Part shown: one piece after another, positions 24,908 through 34,176 of the stretch
How positions within the stretch are numbered: position 1 is the first letter of the stretch
Layout of the letters: each line of letters opens with the position of its first letter
Source of the DNA: Dawidia soli
Lineage (GTDB): Bacteria > Bacteroidota > Bacteroidia > Cytophagales > Cyclobacteriaceae
NCBI RefSeq assembly: GCF_018598185.1
Contig: NZ_JAHESC010000039.1
Location: 1 to 64,000, forward strand
Direction of reading: 5' to 3'
Length of the DNA stretch: 64,000 nt
The notes under the pieces: model-generated
What the model saw: the letters and a program-made list of their open reading frames with translations, nothing else
Told to the model about the DNA's origin: nothing
Databases searched by the model: none
Program-made: the position numbers and the translations under genes

Positions 24908-27235
24908 ATGCAAAGTAGACAAATTTTGCTCATGGCTTTGCTATGTGTGTGCGGTATTTTTGCGCAAGCACAGACAGGGTCGGTTCGCGGTACTATACTT
25001 GACAAAACAGGTGAGCCCGCTATAGGTCTGATGGTCAAAATCCAGGACCTTTCTCTCGGTGCAGTGACAGATCATGCCGGCGCCTTTGTCGTCGAAAAAG
25101 TTACGCCGGGTAAACATACACTTCTCGTCACCGGCATTGGGTTTCAGCCTATACAACATACTATACATGTAACGGCCGGCTCGGAGGTCGTTGTTTCGCT
25201 CACGGCCGAGTCATCTTCCACGGAACTGGAGGAGGTCATGGTGATGGGGCGGTCCGAGGTGCAGGAGACGAACCGACAAGCCTACAATGTCACGGCTGTC
25301 GATGCCAAACAGTTGTATAACACAACGCTCGACCTGGCGGGCGCGCTGGATCGTGTTGCGGGTGTCCGTGTACGGGAATCGGGCGGCGTAGGGTCAAGTT
25401 TTAATTTATCCCTGAATGGCTTTTCCGGAAACCATGTGCGGTTTTTTATTGATGGAATACCGATGGATGGATTTGGCTCGTCTTTTCAGATCAATAACAT
25501 TCCCATCAATTCTGCCGACCGGATCGAAGTATACAAAGGCGTTGTTCCCATATCCCTGGCCTCCGACGCGCTGGGAGGTGCCATCAATATTATCACCAAC
25601 GATCGTTATCGCAACTATGTGGATGTTTCGTATTCTTATGGCTCCTTCAATACGCATCGGAGTGTGATCAATGCCGCCGCCACATCCGAACGTGGCCTGC
25701 AGGTGCAGCTGAGCGCCTACCAGAATTACTCTGACAATGACTATAAAGTGAAGGTAGATGCGGCGGATATCTGGACCGGTGCGTATACGCCGGGCGCCTG
25801 GGTGCGCCGTTTTCACGACAAGTATCACAATGAGGCATTGATCGCGCAGGTAGGGGTTGTAAAGAAGAAGTACGCGGACAAATTGCTGGTCGGTATTACG
25901 CTTGGGCGCAACTACAAAGAAATTCAGACCGGTGCGAGAATGGTGTCTGTCTTCGGCGGGTGGCACCGTCGTGGTGACGTTGTGACACCGACCTTTAAAT
26001 ACAGGAAGCAGGACCTGATCAAAGGCCTGGATGTTACGCTCAATGCCAACTATAACCTGGGAAGCGAGCAGAACATCGACACGATGAACGTTCGGTATGA
26101 CTGGTATGGTAACAGTAAGCCCAACGGAACCAGCGGTGAACGGTCCAGGAGCCTCTACAAATATAAAAACAATACCGGTGTCGCGACGGCGATGGCGAGC
26201 TATCGCATCAACGAGCGTCACTCCGTGGCGATGAGCGATGTGTTCAATACTTTTGATCGCAAGGGATCGGATAAGTTAAACCCGGACGCAACCAACCCAC
26301 CGAGTAAAACCCAGAAAAATGTTTTGGGCCTGAGCTATGCCTATAGCAAGGAAGACGCTTTTGGCATCACGTTCATCAGTAAGTTCATCACGCAAAAGAA
26401 TGTTATATCGGCACAGGAAGCCAGCGCAACGACGGACAAGCTTGGCTATGGTGTTGTCGGAACATATTTTTTCTCGTCTTCATTACAGGTAAAAGCATCG
26501 TATGAGCTAACCAATAGAATGCCGGAAGCACAGGAGATCTTCGGCGACGTCGAAAACTTCGAGGGAAATCCGAACCTGTTGCCGGAGCAAAGTGACAACA
26601 TAAACGTAGGCCTGGCCTATACCTTTGCCATCGATGCCGACAATAAGTTCCTCCTGAATGCAAACGGTGTTTATCGTTACTCCCGGAACTTCATTTACAA
26701 TCGGTTAAACAACAATCAATCGAGGCTCATCCCCGACAACCGGGAGGGAGTTCGGACCTATGGCGGTGATGCCGAGCTTCGCTATTCACACAAAAGGTTA
26801 GTATCCGCGGGGGCGACGCTGACCTATCAGTATTTGCAGAATATGCAGAAGATCGAACCCGGATATACCGGTGTCAGCCCGGTTTACCTGGACCAGATGC
26901 CGAACATTCCATACCTGTTTGGTAACGCCGATGTCTCCGTATCGCTTCGGGATGTGGGTGCAAAAGGCAACAACCTGAGCGTTGGTTATAACATGCTGTA
27001 TGTTCATGCATTTTACCTGTACTGGCCCAGCCGCGGGAGCGATAAGCTTGACATTCCCCAGCAATTGAGTCACGACGTGAACCTTGTGTACAGCCTCAAA
27101 CAGGGCCGGTATAATGTCGGCCTGGAAGCCCGGAACATTACGGATGTCCTGCTGTACGACAACTTCAGCCTCCAAAAACCGGGGCGCGGATTTTACATAA
27201 ACGTCCGGGCTTTTTTTCATAAGAACAATACTTAA
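24908..27235 (+). CDS. TonB-dependent outer-membrane receptor (siderophore/iron type, XusA-like)
   Basis: 775 residues: signal peptide to 'IFAQAQ', CarboxypepD_reg-like beta-sandwich (about 23-105), plug with 'QLYNTTLDLAGALDRVAGVRVRESGG' and 'GGAINIITN' (about 115-235), then a 22-strand barrel ending in aromatic strands. It lacks the SusC-length extension, so it belongs with metal/siderophore receptors. The downstream genes (DUF4374 lipoprotein, small membrane proteins, PepSY protein) match the Xus xenosiderophore system of Bacteroides in content. The ligand is inferred. Confidence 0.93.
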   Translation: MQSRQILLMALLCVCGIFAQAQTGSVRGTILDKTGEPAIGLMVKIQDLSLGAVTDHAGAFVVEKVTPGKHTLLVTGIGFQPIQHTIHVTAGSEVVVSLTAESSSTELEEVMVMGRSEVQETNRQAYNVTAVDAKQLYNTTLDLAGALDRVAGVRVRESGGVGSSFNLSLNGFSGNHVRFFIDGIPMDGFGSSFQINNIPINSADRIEVYKGVVPISLASDALGGAINIITNDRYRNYVDVSYSYGSFNTHRSVINAAATSERGLQVQLSAYQNYSDNDYKVKVDAADIWTGAYTPGAWVRRFHDKYHNEALIAQVGVVKKKYADKLLVGITLGRNYKEIQTGARMVSVFGGWHRRGDVVTPTFKYRKQDLIKGLDVTLNANYNLGSEQNIDTMNVRYDWYGNSKPNGTSGERSRSLYKYKNNTGVATAMASYRINERHSVAMSDVFNTFDRKGSDKLNPDATNPPSKTQKNVLGLSYAYSKEDAFGITFISKFITQKNVISAQEASATTDKLGYGVVGTYFFSSSLQVKASYELTNRMPEAQEIFGDVENFEGNPNLLPEQSDNINVGLAYTFAIDADNKFLLNANGVYRYSRNFIYNRLNNNQSRLIPDNREGVRTYGGDAELRYSHKRLVSAGATLTYQYLQNMQKIEPGYTGVSPVYLDQMPNIPYLFGNADVSVSLRDVGAKGNNLSVGYNMLYVHAFYLYWPSRGSDKLDIPQQLSHDVNLVYSLKQGRYNVGLEARNITDVLLYDNFSLQKPGRGFYINVRAFFHKNNT

Positions 27236-27247
27236 CAATACTCTATC

Positions 27248-28459
27248 ATGAATATCAAAACCAAACTGGCAGCGCTGTTTGTTGCCGCAACCTGTGCCGT
27301 GTCCTGTTCTGACGACGACAGCAGTACACCCTCTAATCCTGGCAACTTTATCCTGGCGGTAACGCCCGCGGCGTCGACCGGCGTTGCCGACTACCTGCTG
27401 ACTGCCAGCAGCCTGGATACCGGCAGCATTTCGACCGCCAGAAATGGTGTGGAGCAAGACGGAACATACCGTTATTATGTAACACACAACGACAAATTCT
27501 TCAGCATGCTGTACGGCCAGGGCAACCCGGGTGCTGTAACGGCATACGACATACAGGACGGCGCATTAAACAAGCTCACCAATTTCCAGACGGAGACAGT
27601 ACAATCTTTTGCTCCGGTGAACGATGATCTGTTGCTTGTCAAGATCTCCCGTAACCTGGCCTCGCCTACATCCACCTGGTACAAAGTTAATACCGAGAGT
27701 CTGACCATTACTTCCGAGGGCGCAGTCAACACTCTGGATGTAACCGGTGACCTTGGCGAGCTCGCGCACTTTACCTGGATCAAACAAGTGGGGGACAAGG
27801 TGTATGCTCCCTATCAGACTATTAAAGACCGAAGCTTTAACACGGATTATCCGGATCAAGCCTGGATTGCCGTATTCAATTACGCAGACATGTCGCTTGA
27901 TAAGGTGATCGAAGATGATCGTACCAGCTTCATCGGCCGGTATTTTATGGATGGCCTTTCGATCGCTGAAAACGGCGACATCTATGCCTTCTCTCCTTCG
28001 GCGGCAACAACCGACGGTGTGCTTTCTTCTACCAAGCCGTCGGCCGTTACCCGCATCAAGGCAAATACGACGGAATTTGACAAAAGCTATTACTTCGATG
28101 TCGAGGAGGCCAGTGGCGGTAATAACATCACTTCATGGCTGTACGTAGGCAACAATAATTACATTGTTCACTCGCAGGCGAAATCGGAGCGAACTTCATT
28201 TCCTTCGGGTCGTCGCGTGGCGATCGTAAACGTAGTGGACAAAACATATGATCTTGTTACCGGCCTGCCTGCATTCGAAGATATCCTCAGCCTGACCACC
28301 AACAACTACACACCGAAAGACGGACGGACAGGCTATATCGGCGTGAATTTGAAAGATGGCAGCAGCTATGTCTACAAGATCGACGTCGCTACCAAAACAG
28401 CAACCGAGGGTTTAAAGGTAGAAGGAGGAACGCTTACGGCCATTCAGCACCTGGATTAA
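27248..28459 (+). CDS. DUF4374 surface lipoprotein (XusB-like)
   Basis: 403 residues with lipobox 'TCAVSC' followed by an acidic 'SDDDSS' that in Bacteroidota often directs lipoproteins to the cell surface. The body is a beta-propeller-like DUF4374 domain ('GTYRYYVTHNDKFFSMLYGQGNPGAVTAYDI', 'DGLSIAENGDIYAFSP'). In Bacteroides, DUF4374 protein XusB binds siderophores at the surface and hands them to the TonB receptor. Begins 12 bp after the receptor stop, so same operon. Confidence 0.92.
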   Translation: MNIKTKLAALFVAATCAVSCSDDDSSTPSNPGNFILAVTPAASTGVADYLLTASSLDTGSISTARNGVEQDGTYRYYVTHNDKFFSMLYGQGNPGAVTAYDIQDGALNKLTNFQTETVQSFAPVNDDLLLVKISRNLASPTSTWYKVNTESLTITSEGAVNTLDVTGDLGELAHFTWIKQVGDKVYAPYQTIKDRSFNTDYPDQAWIAVFNYADMSLDKVIEDDRTSFIGRYFMDGLSIAENGDIYAFSPSAATTDGVLSSTKPSAVTRIKANTTEFDKSYYFDVEEASGGNNITSWLYVGNNNYIVHSQAKSERTSFPSGRRVAIVNVVDKTYDLVTGLPAFEDILSLTTNNYTPKDGRTGYIGVNLKDGSSYVYKIDVATKTATEGLKVEGGTLTAIQHLD

Positions 28460-28477
28460 TCCAAGTATAGATTCCAC

Positions 28478-28521
28478 AAAACTCGTTAGCGCAGGTGTAC
28501 AACGCCGGCCTGACGAGTTTT
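28478..28521 (+). terminator. Hairpin between the lipoprotein and small membrane genes
   Basis: AAAACTCGT / ACGAGTTTT with inner GCG/CGC pairing and a large loop; only four T follow, inside the stem. Probably a partial terminator or mRNA-processing element that lowers expression of the inner-membrane genes. Confidence 0.5.
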
Positions 28522-28541
28522 ACCATGATAACACACTTTTT

Positions 28542-28871
28542 ATGATTGCCACATTCTTTTTCCTTCAGTTGATCGCTTTTCAAATCTGGTATATCACTTC
28601 CGACGAAGTGAAGCCAGTTGATCTGCCGGTCTACGCGCGCGGGTTAGTGCGACATAAAAATGCATCCCGGATGATCGGCGCGGCATTGATGCTACTGGTC
28701 ACCGCATTGTTTATCGCGCAATGGGGCTGGATGACGGGCATCTGCGCCAGCCTGGTTGGACTCATGGGGGTTGGATCCCTGGTGGTGATGCTTAACCCGT
28801 TTCGGTATGTAGACGGAAAAGGAGTTGTTGGGCTTTATGTGTTTTTCCTGGTGCTGGAATTTTTAGTTTGA
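28542..28871 (+). CDS. Small integral membrane protein of the iron operon
   Basis: 109 residues with three hydrophobic segments (about 2-18, 45-90, 97-108). A loop 'PVDLPVYARGLVRHKNASRM' separates the first two. DUF3325-like proteins of similar size occur beside PepSY proteins in iron operons; I am not certain of the family. Its TGA overlaps the region just before the next start, so it is coupled to it. Confidence 0.75.
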   Translation: MIATFFFLQLIAFQIWYITSDEVKPVDLPVYARGLVRHKNASRMIGAALMLLVTALFIAQWGWMTGICASLVGLMGVGSLVVMLNPFRYVDGKGVVGLYVFFLVLEFLV

Positions 28872-28876
28872 TCTAT

Positions 28877-29155
28877 ATGCCTGCCAATAAGAAATATCTT
28901 ACCAAATCACCCTGGCTGCGACTGGCCAAGATACTCGCCGGCGTTGTTGGCGGCTATACGGTTATGTTTAGCTTTCACATGTTGCTGACGAAGCTCTTTC
29001 CGCAAGAGAATGTCATTGCGACGTCTTTTTTTACGGGCTATATTCTATGGGCTGTTCTTTTGCTCGTAGCCTTCCTGGCCCGGAGTGTGTGGAAGGTCTG
29101 GGCGGCGTACGCCGTGCTAACCCTTTTGTTTTTGCTTCCTTACCTGATCTCTTAA
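28877..29155 (+). CDS. Small integral membrane protein of the iron operon, second
   Basis: 92 residues from ATG 28877 (MPANKKYLTKSPWLR); a TTG at 28868 would overlap the previous stop. Three hydrophobic helices follow a basic N-terminus ('LAGVVGGYTVMFSFHMLL', 'TGYILWAVLLLVAFLA', 'YAVLTLLFLLPYLI'). Similar small proteins accompany PepSY-type iron reductase/permease genes. Function unknown. Confidence 0.75.
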   Translation: MPANKKYLTKSPWLRLAKILAGVVGGYTVMFSFHMLLTKLFPQENVIATSFFTGYILWAVLLLVAFLARSVWKVWAAYAVLTLLFLLPYLIS

Positions 29156-29165
29156 GCGCCGGCCA

Positions 29166-30878
29166 ATGGATAATCGTAACTACAATATTTACTTCCACAC
29201 GCATACCATCAGCGGTATTATCATTTGTGCGTTATTGTACGTCATGTTTTTCGCGGGTTCATTCTCTTTTTTTAAGGACGATATTTCGGCGTGGCAGAAA
29301 AACGAGTCGATCACAGCACAGCGCGGCGTCACCGAGCGGGACTTTAATCATGTGCTGGATTCGCTCGCGGCGAACCACACGTTGAAAGGGCGCGACATCG
29401 AGTTTTCCATGCAGCGGCATGGCATGGGAGCATATGTTTCGATGTCGGCTTCGCACGACAGCACGGTGAAAGCAAAGGTGAAGAAGAAGCCGGAAGAGCA
29501 GAAAAAGCGCAGAGGCCGGGGCCGGCGTGGGGGTAACGATGATTCGGCTTTCTTTACGTATAACTTTGGCCAGCAGAGAGAAGTCGATTATCAGGCGGGA
29601 TATGATATGGGTGAATTTTTGTACCGGCTGCATTTTTTGGCACAGTTGAATGTCGTTCCGATTTATGTAGGTGCCCCGTTCGGTTACTTGCTGGCGGGCA
29701 TTGTGTCGTTTCTTTTTCTCTTTGCGCTCATCACCGGATTGATGCTGCACTGGGATAAGATCGTCTCGAACTTTTTTACGTTCAGGCCGTGGGCGAAGTG
29801 GAAGACCGTGTGGACGGATCTTCATACGGGGCTGGGCGTAATTCAATTCCCCTTTCAGTTCATCTTTGCAGTGACCGGAATTGTATTGATTGCCAATACT
29901 TTTCTGATGACCCCTTATGCAACCTACCTGTATAAAGGGGATAGCGAGAAGCTATATAAAGCGCTGGAATATTCGGATAGCTCAGAATTCGAGTATACCT
30001 ACAAACGGCTAGCAGAGACATTCGACCTTAATGCTTACCTGGCGGGTGTTGAGCAGCGAATAAAGGGCGGTGAGATAAGCCGCGTATCGATTAAGAACTA
30101 CCAGGATGATAATATGCATGTGATCGTGTTGTCGAAGCCGCTGGCCGACGCGAGCTTTGCGGGTTCGGGAAAGACGATCTACCGGGTGCGCGATCGGAAA
30201 GTGCTGTCTGAAACATTGCCGGCGGAGCACGCCAGTTATATCGACAACGTAAAAGCGCTTATCTATCACCTGCATTTCGGTGACTTCGGGGGACGGCCGT
30301 TGCGTGTCATGTACTTTGTGTTGGGGGCAATGGGTTGTGTGGTGATCATATCGGGGATATTGATCTGGTTGGTGGCGCGGGATAAAAATAGTGTGCCGAA
30401 GCATAAGCGCGTTTTTAATTTCTGGACGGCAAATGTGTTTATGGCCGCTTGTATGTCTATGCTACCCGTCACCGCTTTTACCATGATCGTGTTGTTGTTT
30501 TTGAAGGATCCCGGTCAAGCGGACATCTACCATTGGTATTTCTATTCGTGGCTGGTGCTGGGTGTTTATTTTATTGTAAGGAAGGATTTGGCGATCACGA
30601 ACCGGCAGACTACGCTGCTGTCTGCGGCGACTTGTTTTTTATTGCCGCTGCTGGACGGTATCGTGCGGGATAACTGGTTCTGGAATACATACGCGCGGCG
30701 GGCGTATGACATATTGTTTATCGATCTGCTGTTCCTAACGCTGGCTGTGATCAGTGTGGTGGTATGGGTGAAGGTTAGGAAGGCGCAGGCGGCTCAGGAA
30801 GTTGAAACAACGGTGCAGGAGAAAAAGGAGAAGGCGCGGATACGGGATGTTGAAGTACCCACGCCCACTCACAACTAA
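29166..30878 (+). CDS. PepSY-associated membrane protein (XusC-like)
   Basis: 570 residues. A first membrane helix near residue 15-35, a large extracytoplasmic loop, a cluster of helices from about 170 ('GYLLAGIVSFLFLFALITGLMLHW'), conserved 'WTDLHTGLGVIQFPFQFIFAVTG' and further helices to the C-terminus. This is the PepSY_TM family; members with TonB receptors act at the inner membrane in siderophore iron release. Odd: residues about 101-125 are extremely basic ('KKKPEEQKKRRGRGRRGG'). Last gene of the operon; no terminator before the convergent gene. Confidence 0.92.
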   Translation: MDNRNYNIYFHTHTISGIIICALLYVMFFAGSFSFFKDDISAWQKNESITAQRGVTERDFNHVLDSLAANHTLKGRDIEFSMQRHGMGAYVSMSASHDSTVKAKVKKKPEEQKKRRGRGRRGGNDDSAFFTYNFGQQREVDYQAGYDMGEFLYRLHFLAQLNVVPIYVGAPFGYLLAGIVSFLFLFALITGLMLHWDKIVSNFFTFRPWAKWKTVWTDLHTGLGVIQFPFQFIFAVTGIVLIANTFLMTPYATYLYKGDSEKLYKALEYSDSSEFEYTYKRLAETFDLNAYLAGVEQRIKGGEISRVSIKNYQDDNMHVIVLSKPLADASFAGSGKTIYRVRDRKVLSETLPAEHASYIDNVKALIYHLHFGDFGGRPLRVMYFVLGAMGCVVIISGILIWLVARDKNSVPKHKRVFNFWTANVFMAACMSMLPVTAFTMIVLLFLKDPGQADIYHWYFYSWLVLGVYFIVRKDLAITNRQTTLLSAATCFLLPLLDGIVRDNWFWNTYARRAYDILFIDLLFLTLAVISVVVWVKVRKAQAAQEVETTVQEKKEKARIRDVEVPTPTHN

Positions 30879-30882
30879 ACTG

Positions 30883-32859
30883 CTATTTCATCAAAAGACC
30901 GAACTGCTTCGGCCGGATCATGCTTTCGGTATAAACATTTCCGAACCGGTCGGTGACGTTGATCTCCAGGGTCGTATCGGGCGCACTGGCGGCGACGCGG
31001 AACATGTGTGCTGTCTCGGTCGAGACAAATGCATCCGTTGGCGCGGCGCCGGCGTTCAGTCGCAGCGCTTCGTACGAAATGATGTGCAGCGGATCGAGCC
31101 CCCTTATCCGGTTCACGGGGAGACTTTTTCCGTTTTCGGTTACTTCGATTTTCCACCGACTATCGTAGCCCCACACATTGATCAGTACTTCGTTGCCGGC
31201 CTGTTGCGAGGCATAAGGGCCTGCGAATTCCGCGAGTGCGCTATCCGTTGAGTTCGGGGCGAATGCGGCAGCGGTAATGTGCACGGTGTTCAGGTCGTAC
31301 GCACGGAACTGGTAGTTCTCCCGGTAACCGATGCCTTTGTATAACCACGCGATGTCGCGGCCGTTCATCTTCCAGATGCCATATCCACCCGGACTGCCGT
31401 CCCGGCAAATGTGGTTTCCGGCGTAGCCGTTCTTGCCGGTCCACCACCAGGTGGCGCAGATCGCCGCGATGTTATGCTCCATCAGGGAAGCCTTTTCTTC
31501 TACCGTATAGTTGATGTGCGTATGCCCGGTCAATACGTGTACGGTAGAAAACTCGCGAAAGCAGTCGATCAAGGTGCTGCCGTTTGTCATATCGACCTTG
31601 TTCACTTGTGTGCCGGCCGCGCCGAGCGAGGGGTTTGCGTACAGGGGCGTGTGCATGGCCAGTACAACCGGTGTGGTTTTATCGGTGATGGTGGCCAGGT
31701 CTTTTTTCAACCATTCAATCTGGTCGTTATGTACCTTGTCGCGGTAGCTGCGGTCACCGATCGTTCCCTCGGCGGCACCGTTGTTTACATACTCGACGTT
31801 GTCCAGTACCACGTAGTGGATCTTACCTAGGTTGAAGGAATAATAGGTGGGACCGATGATGTCGCGGTATTTTTCTTCGGCGTCCCAGTCGTTGGCGTAG
31901 TACGGGTCGTTGTCGTGGTTCCCCATCAGGTTAAAGACCGGGCTCTTCAGCTTATTCATGTAGGGGATATACTCGTTGAGCCCGAACCCATTGCTGTACC
32001 AGTACAATTCCCAGGTCATGTCGCCCAGGGTCAATACATATACTTTTGTGTCGTCGGCTGCATATTGCTCGATGGTGGCGTTTACGTCGGGGAGTACTTT
32101 GCTGTTGAACTGCTCAAGATCGTTGTTGCGGTTGGCCAGGTGCCAGTCGGCCATGGGTATGACGACGTGCTTCTCATTGTTCACTTTCATCAGTGAAAAA
32201 TCCTTTTGCTCCACGGCGGTGGTGTTATTGCTCACCCGTTTGAAGAACTGCGGGGCGTTGCCCTGGTTGACGACTTCGTAGTTTGCGGGAATAGAGATAA
32301 ATACAAAGCCGGTCTTTTTGAGTGACGGGAGATAGTATATACCTTTGCTATCGGTAACGGTCACTTCATATCCGTCAGAGACCACGACGCCGGCGACGCC
32401 TTTGCCATCACTGTAGACAATGCCTTTCACGGTCATGCCCGCGAGATCCGGAATGTTTGTATCGGCCACTACATTAAACAGTGCACGTCCCAGCGTGAGG
32501 TTGTTTGTCCCTCTGATAACTTTTATGGAATACGTGGCGGTGGTAAGCCCGTCGGGCGCCGGGAAGGTCGCCGAATTGTCCGTGATAGCGGTCACGTTTA
32601 CGGTGAAAATAGTTCCGTCCGACGCGCGCATCAATTCGATCGTGTCGCCTACCTGAAATCCCAGGCCCTGCAGGGTTATGTCTGCCCCGGCTGTAACGTC
32701 CAGGCTGGATGGGATGGAGACTCCCTTGATGCCCAGGCTATTATTTTCGTCTATCGCACTGTTGTCCTGGCAGCCGGCAAAACTGAATCCCAATCCACTC
32801 AATCCCGCCAGTGTCGTGACGCTTCCTACCTTTATAAAATGTCTTCTTGTGTGCTTCAC
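30883..32859 (-). CDS. Exported calcineurin-like metallophosphoesterase
   Basis: 658 residues from GTG 32859. An upstream open stretch only offers a TTG inside the terminator at 32884-32912, so it is rejected. N-terminus 'TRRHFIKVGSVTTLAGLSGLGFSFAGC' is a Tat-type lipoprotein signal. Then a TIG/IPT-like domain, a MetallophosN-type domain ('VKGIVYSDGKGVAGVVVSDGYEVTVTDSKGIYYLP'), the phosphoesterase core ('MADWHL', 'LTLGDMTWE', 'NLMGNHD', 'AMHTPLY', 'LTGHTH') and a C-terminal domain. Function: hydrolysis of an extracellular phosphate ester. Last gene of the SusCD cluster. Confidence 0.9.
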   Translation of the reverse strand: MKHTRRHFIKVGSVTTLAGLSGLGFSFAGCQDNSAIDENNSLGIKGVSIPSSLDVTAGADITLQGLGFQVGDTIELMRASDGTIFTVNVTAITDNSATFPAPDGLTTATYSIKVIRGTNNLTLGRALFNVVADTNIPDLAGMTVKGIVYSDGKGVAGVVVSDGYEVTVTDSKGIYYLPSLKKTGFVFISIPANYEVVNQGNAPQFFKRVSNNTTAVEQKDFSLMKVNNEKHVVIPMADWHLANRNNDLEQFNSKVLPDVNATIEQYAADDTKVYVLTLGDMTWELYWYSNGFGLNEYIPYMNKLKSPVFNLMGNHDNDPYYANDWDAEEKYRDIIGPTYYSFNLGKIHYVVLDNVEYVNNGAAEGTIGDRSYRDKVHNDQIEWLKKDLATITDKTTPVVLAMHTPLYANPSLGAAGTQVNKVDMTNGSTLIDCFREFSTVHVLTGHTHINYTVEEKASLMEHNIAAICATWWWTGKNGYAGNHICRDGSPGGYGIWKMNGRDIAWLYKGIGYRENYQFRAYDLNTVHITAAAFAPNSTDSALAEFAGPYASQQAGNEVLINVWGYDSRWKIEVTENGKSLPVNRIRGLDPLHIISYEALRLNAGAAPTDAFVSTETAHMFRVAASAPDTTLEINVTDRFGNVYTESMIRPKQFGLLMK

Positions 32860-32883
32860 TTTCTGCTGTAATATGAATGTTTT

Positions 32884-32912
32884 AAAAAGTAGCCACAACG
32901 CGTTGTGGCTAC
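32884..32912 (-). terminator. Terminator between BACON lipoprotein and phosphoesterase
   Basis: Perfect 24-bp palindrome GTAGCCACAACG/CGTTGTGGCTAC followed on the minus strand by TTTTTAAAA. It lies inside the gene cluster, so the phosphoesterase depends on read-through or its own promoter. Confidence 0.88.
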
Positions 32913-32919
32913 TGTAGTT

Positions 32920-34176
32920 CTATTCGATGATTTCGATGTTGATATCATCGATAAAGATGCGGTTTTTGCCCTGCCCCACGCCGGTCAGGTTGTAGTCGCC
33001 GCCGAGGAATTTTATTTGGGTATCGGCCGTGGCACCTGTCACGGTGAAGCTATAGGCTCTTTCGGCAGCCCAGATATTGTTCACCACGCCCGCATTGTCT
33101 TGCGCTTCTGAGTTGGGCACATTGTCGATCGAAAGTTGCGAGGTACTCGGTGTGCCGGCGCCCAGCGCGTAGATCTTCAGGATCCTGTCGTCTATCGCTC
33201 CGCCGGCAGAGATGTATGCCGCTGCCTTGAACGTTACGCGGATATCGACCGTGCCTTCAATGTTGAGCCTGGGCGAAATAAGGTCGCCGCCGAAGCCTGT
33301 CTTACCCAGCTTTACAAAACCCTGTCGTGCATAGAGCAGCGGTTGATTGCTGGAGGCGGCTACCGGCGTGCTGAACCAGCCGTGGTTCAACTGATCTTGC
33401 GTCCACGTATCGAAGCGTGTTTCGCCGGTGGTATTATAGGGCTTTTCGCTGCCATATGCGAGCCAGCTGAAGTCTTCCCGCAGAATGATGTTGCCCGGCA
33501 GCTGCGTGATGACGATGGTCTTGTCGAGCTCGGGGTGCGTGGCCGACCGTACGGTTACGGTGGTGGAACGGTCGGTGCCGCTGTTCTTTTCGGCGCGCAG
33601 CCTGATCTTTGTAGCCGACAATTCCAGCTGCGTCAGCCAGGTAGCGTCGTCTTCGAGCGTATAGGTCCAGGCTACGTTGGCGTCTACGTCGATGGTGATA
33701 TCGCCACCAGCCGCGAGGACCTCGGCGCCGGTCTGTGCACCCGGAAGGTTGATGTAGGGCACATTGGCGGCCTGCTCTACGCGGAAGAGAACAGGTTGCT
33801 CTTCTCCCGCTACGATAAAGGAGAAGTTCATCGTGCGGGCATCGAACGTTTCATTCTCGCCTACAATCAATTTAAAGGTTCCGTCTTCGCTTCCCTCTGC
33901 CGGAAAGGCCCGTACCCAGCTGTTCTCTTCCTGCGCCACGATCTGCCACGGCCGGTTAGAGCGTACTACATAGCTGACGGTCGAGCCTTCGACACCGGCT
34001 GTAAGACCGGTAGGCGCATCGTCAATGGAAAAATAGGGGTCACCTGAAAATTCTTCTTCGTCATCGCTGCAGGAAACCAGGAGCAGCGGCAGGACCGCTA
34101 CCATCGCCAGTACGATGGCCGCGAAATATCCGGATCTGAAATGTATCGTGCTTTTCATGTTGTGCGTGGTTTGCAT
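32920..34176 (-). CDS. Lipoprotein with two BACON-type domains
   Basis: 418 residues (or 412 from ATG 34158). The ATG at 34176 shares its A... position with the SusD stop (TAATG), supporting coupling. Lipobox 'LPLLLVSC' then 'SDDEEEF'. Two BACON-like Ig modules follow (about 48-135 and 136-230, 'VRSNRPWQIVAQEENSWVRAFP' and 'DVDANVAWTYTLEDDATWLTQ'), then a C-terminal galactose-binding-like beta-sandwich ('ILREDFSWLAYG...' to the end). Probably a surface carbohydrate- or polymer-binding accessory of the SusCD system. Confidence 0.88.
   Translation of the reverse strand: MQTTHNMKSTIHFRSGYFAAIVLAMVAVLPLLLVSCSDDEEEFSGDPYFSIDDAPTGLTAGVEGSTVSYVVRSNRPWQIVAQEENSWVRAFPAEGSEDGTFKLIVGENETFDARTMNFSFIVAGEEQPVLFRVEQAANVPYINLPGAQTGAEVLAAGGDITIDVDANVAWTYTLEDDATWLTQLELSATKIRLRAEKNSGTDRSTTVTVRSATHPELDKTIVITQLPGNIILREDFSWLAYGSEKPYNTTGETRFDTWTQDQLNHGWFSTPVAASSNQPLLYARQGFVKLGKTGFGGDLISPRLNIEGTVDIRVTFKAAAYISAGGAIDDRILKIYALGAGTPSTSQLSIDNVPNSEAQDNAGVVNNIWAAERAYSFTVTGATADTQIKFLGGDYNLTGVGQGKNRIFIDDINIEIIE

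Noticed and set aside
32860-32898. N-terminal extension of the phosphoesterase
   Set aside because: Its only start is a TTG inside the terminator stem; GTG 32859 gives a proper Tat signal peptide.
33136-34047. Long plus-strand open frame opposite the BACON lipoprotein
   Set aside because: A shadow frame: the minus-strand protein has a signal peptide and repeated domains, this one has neither.
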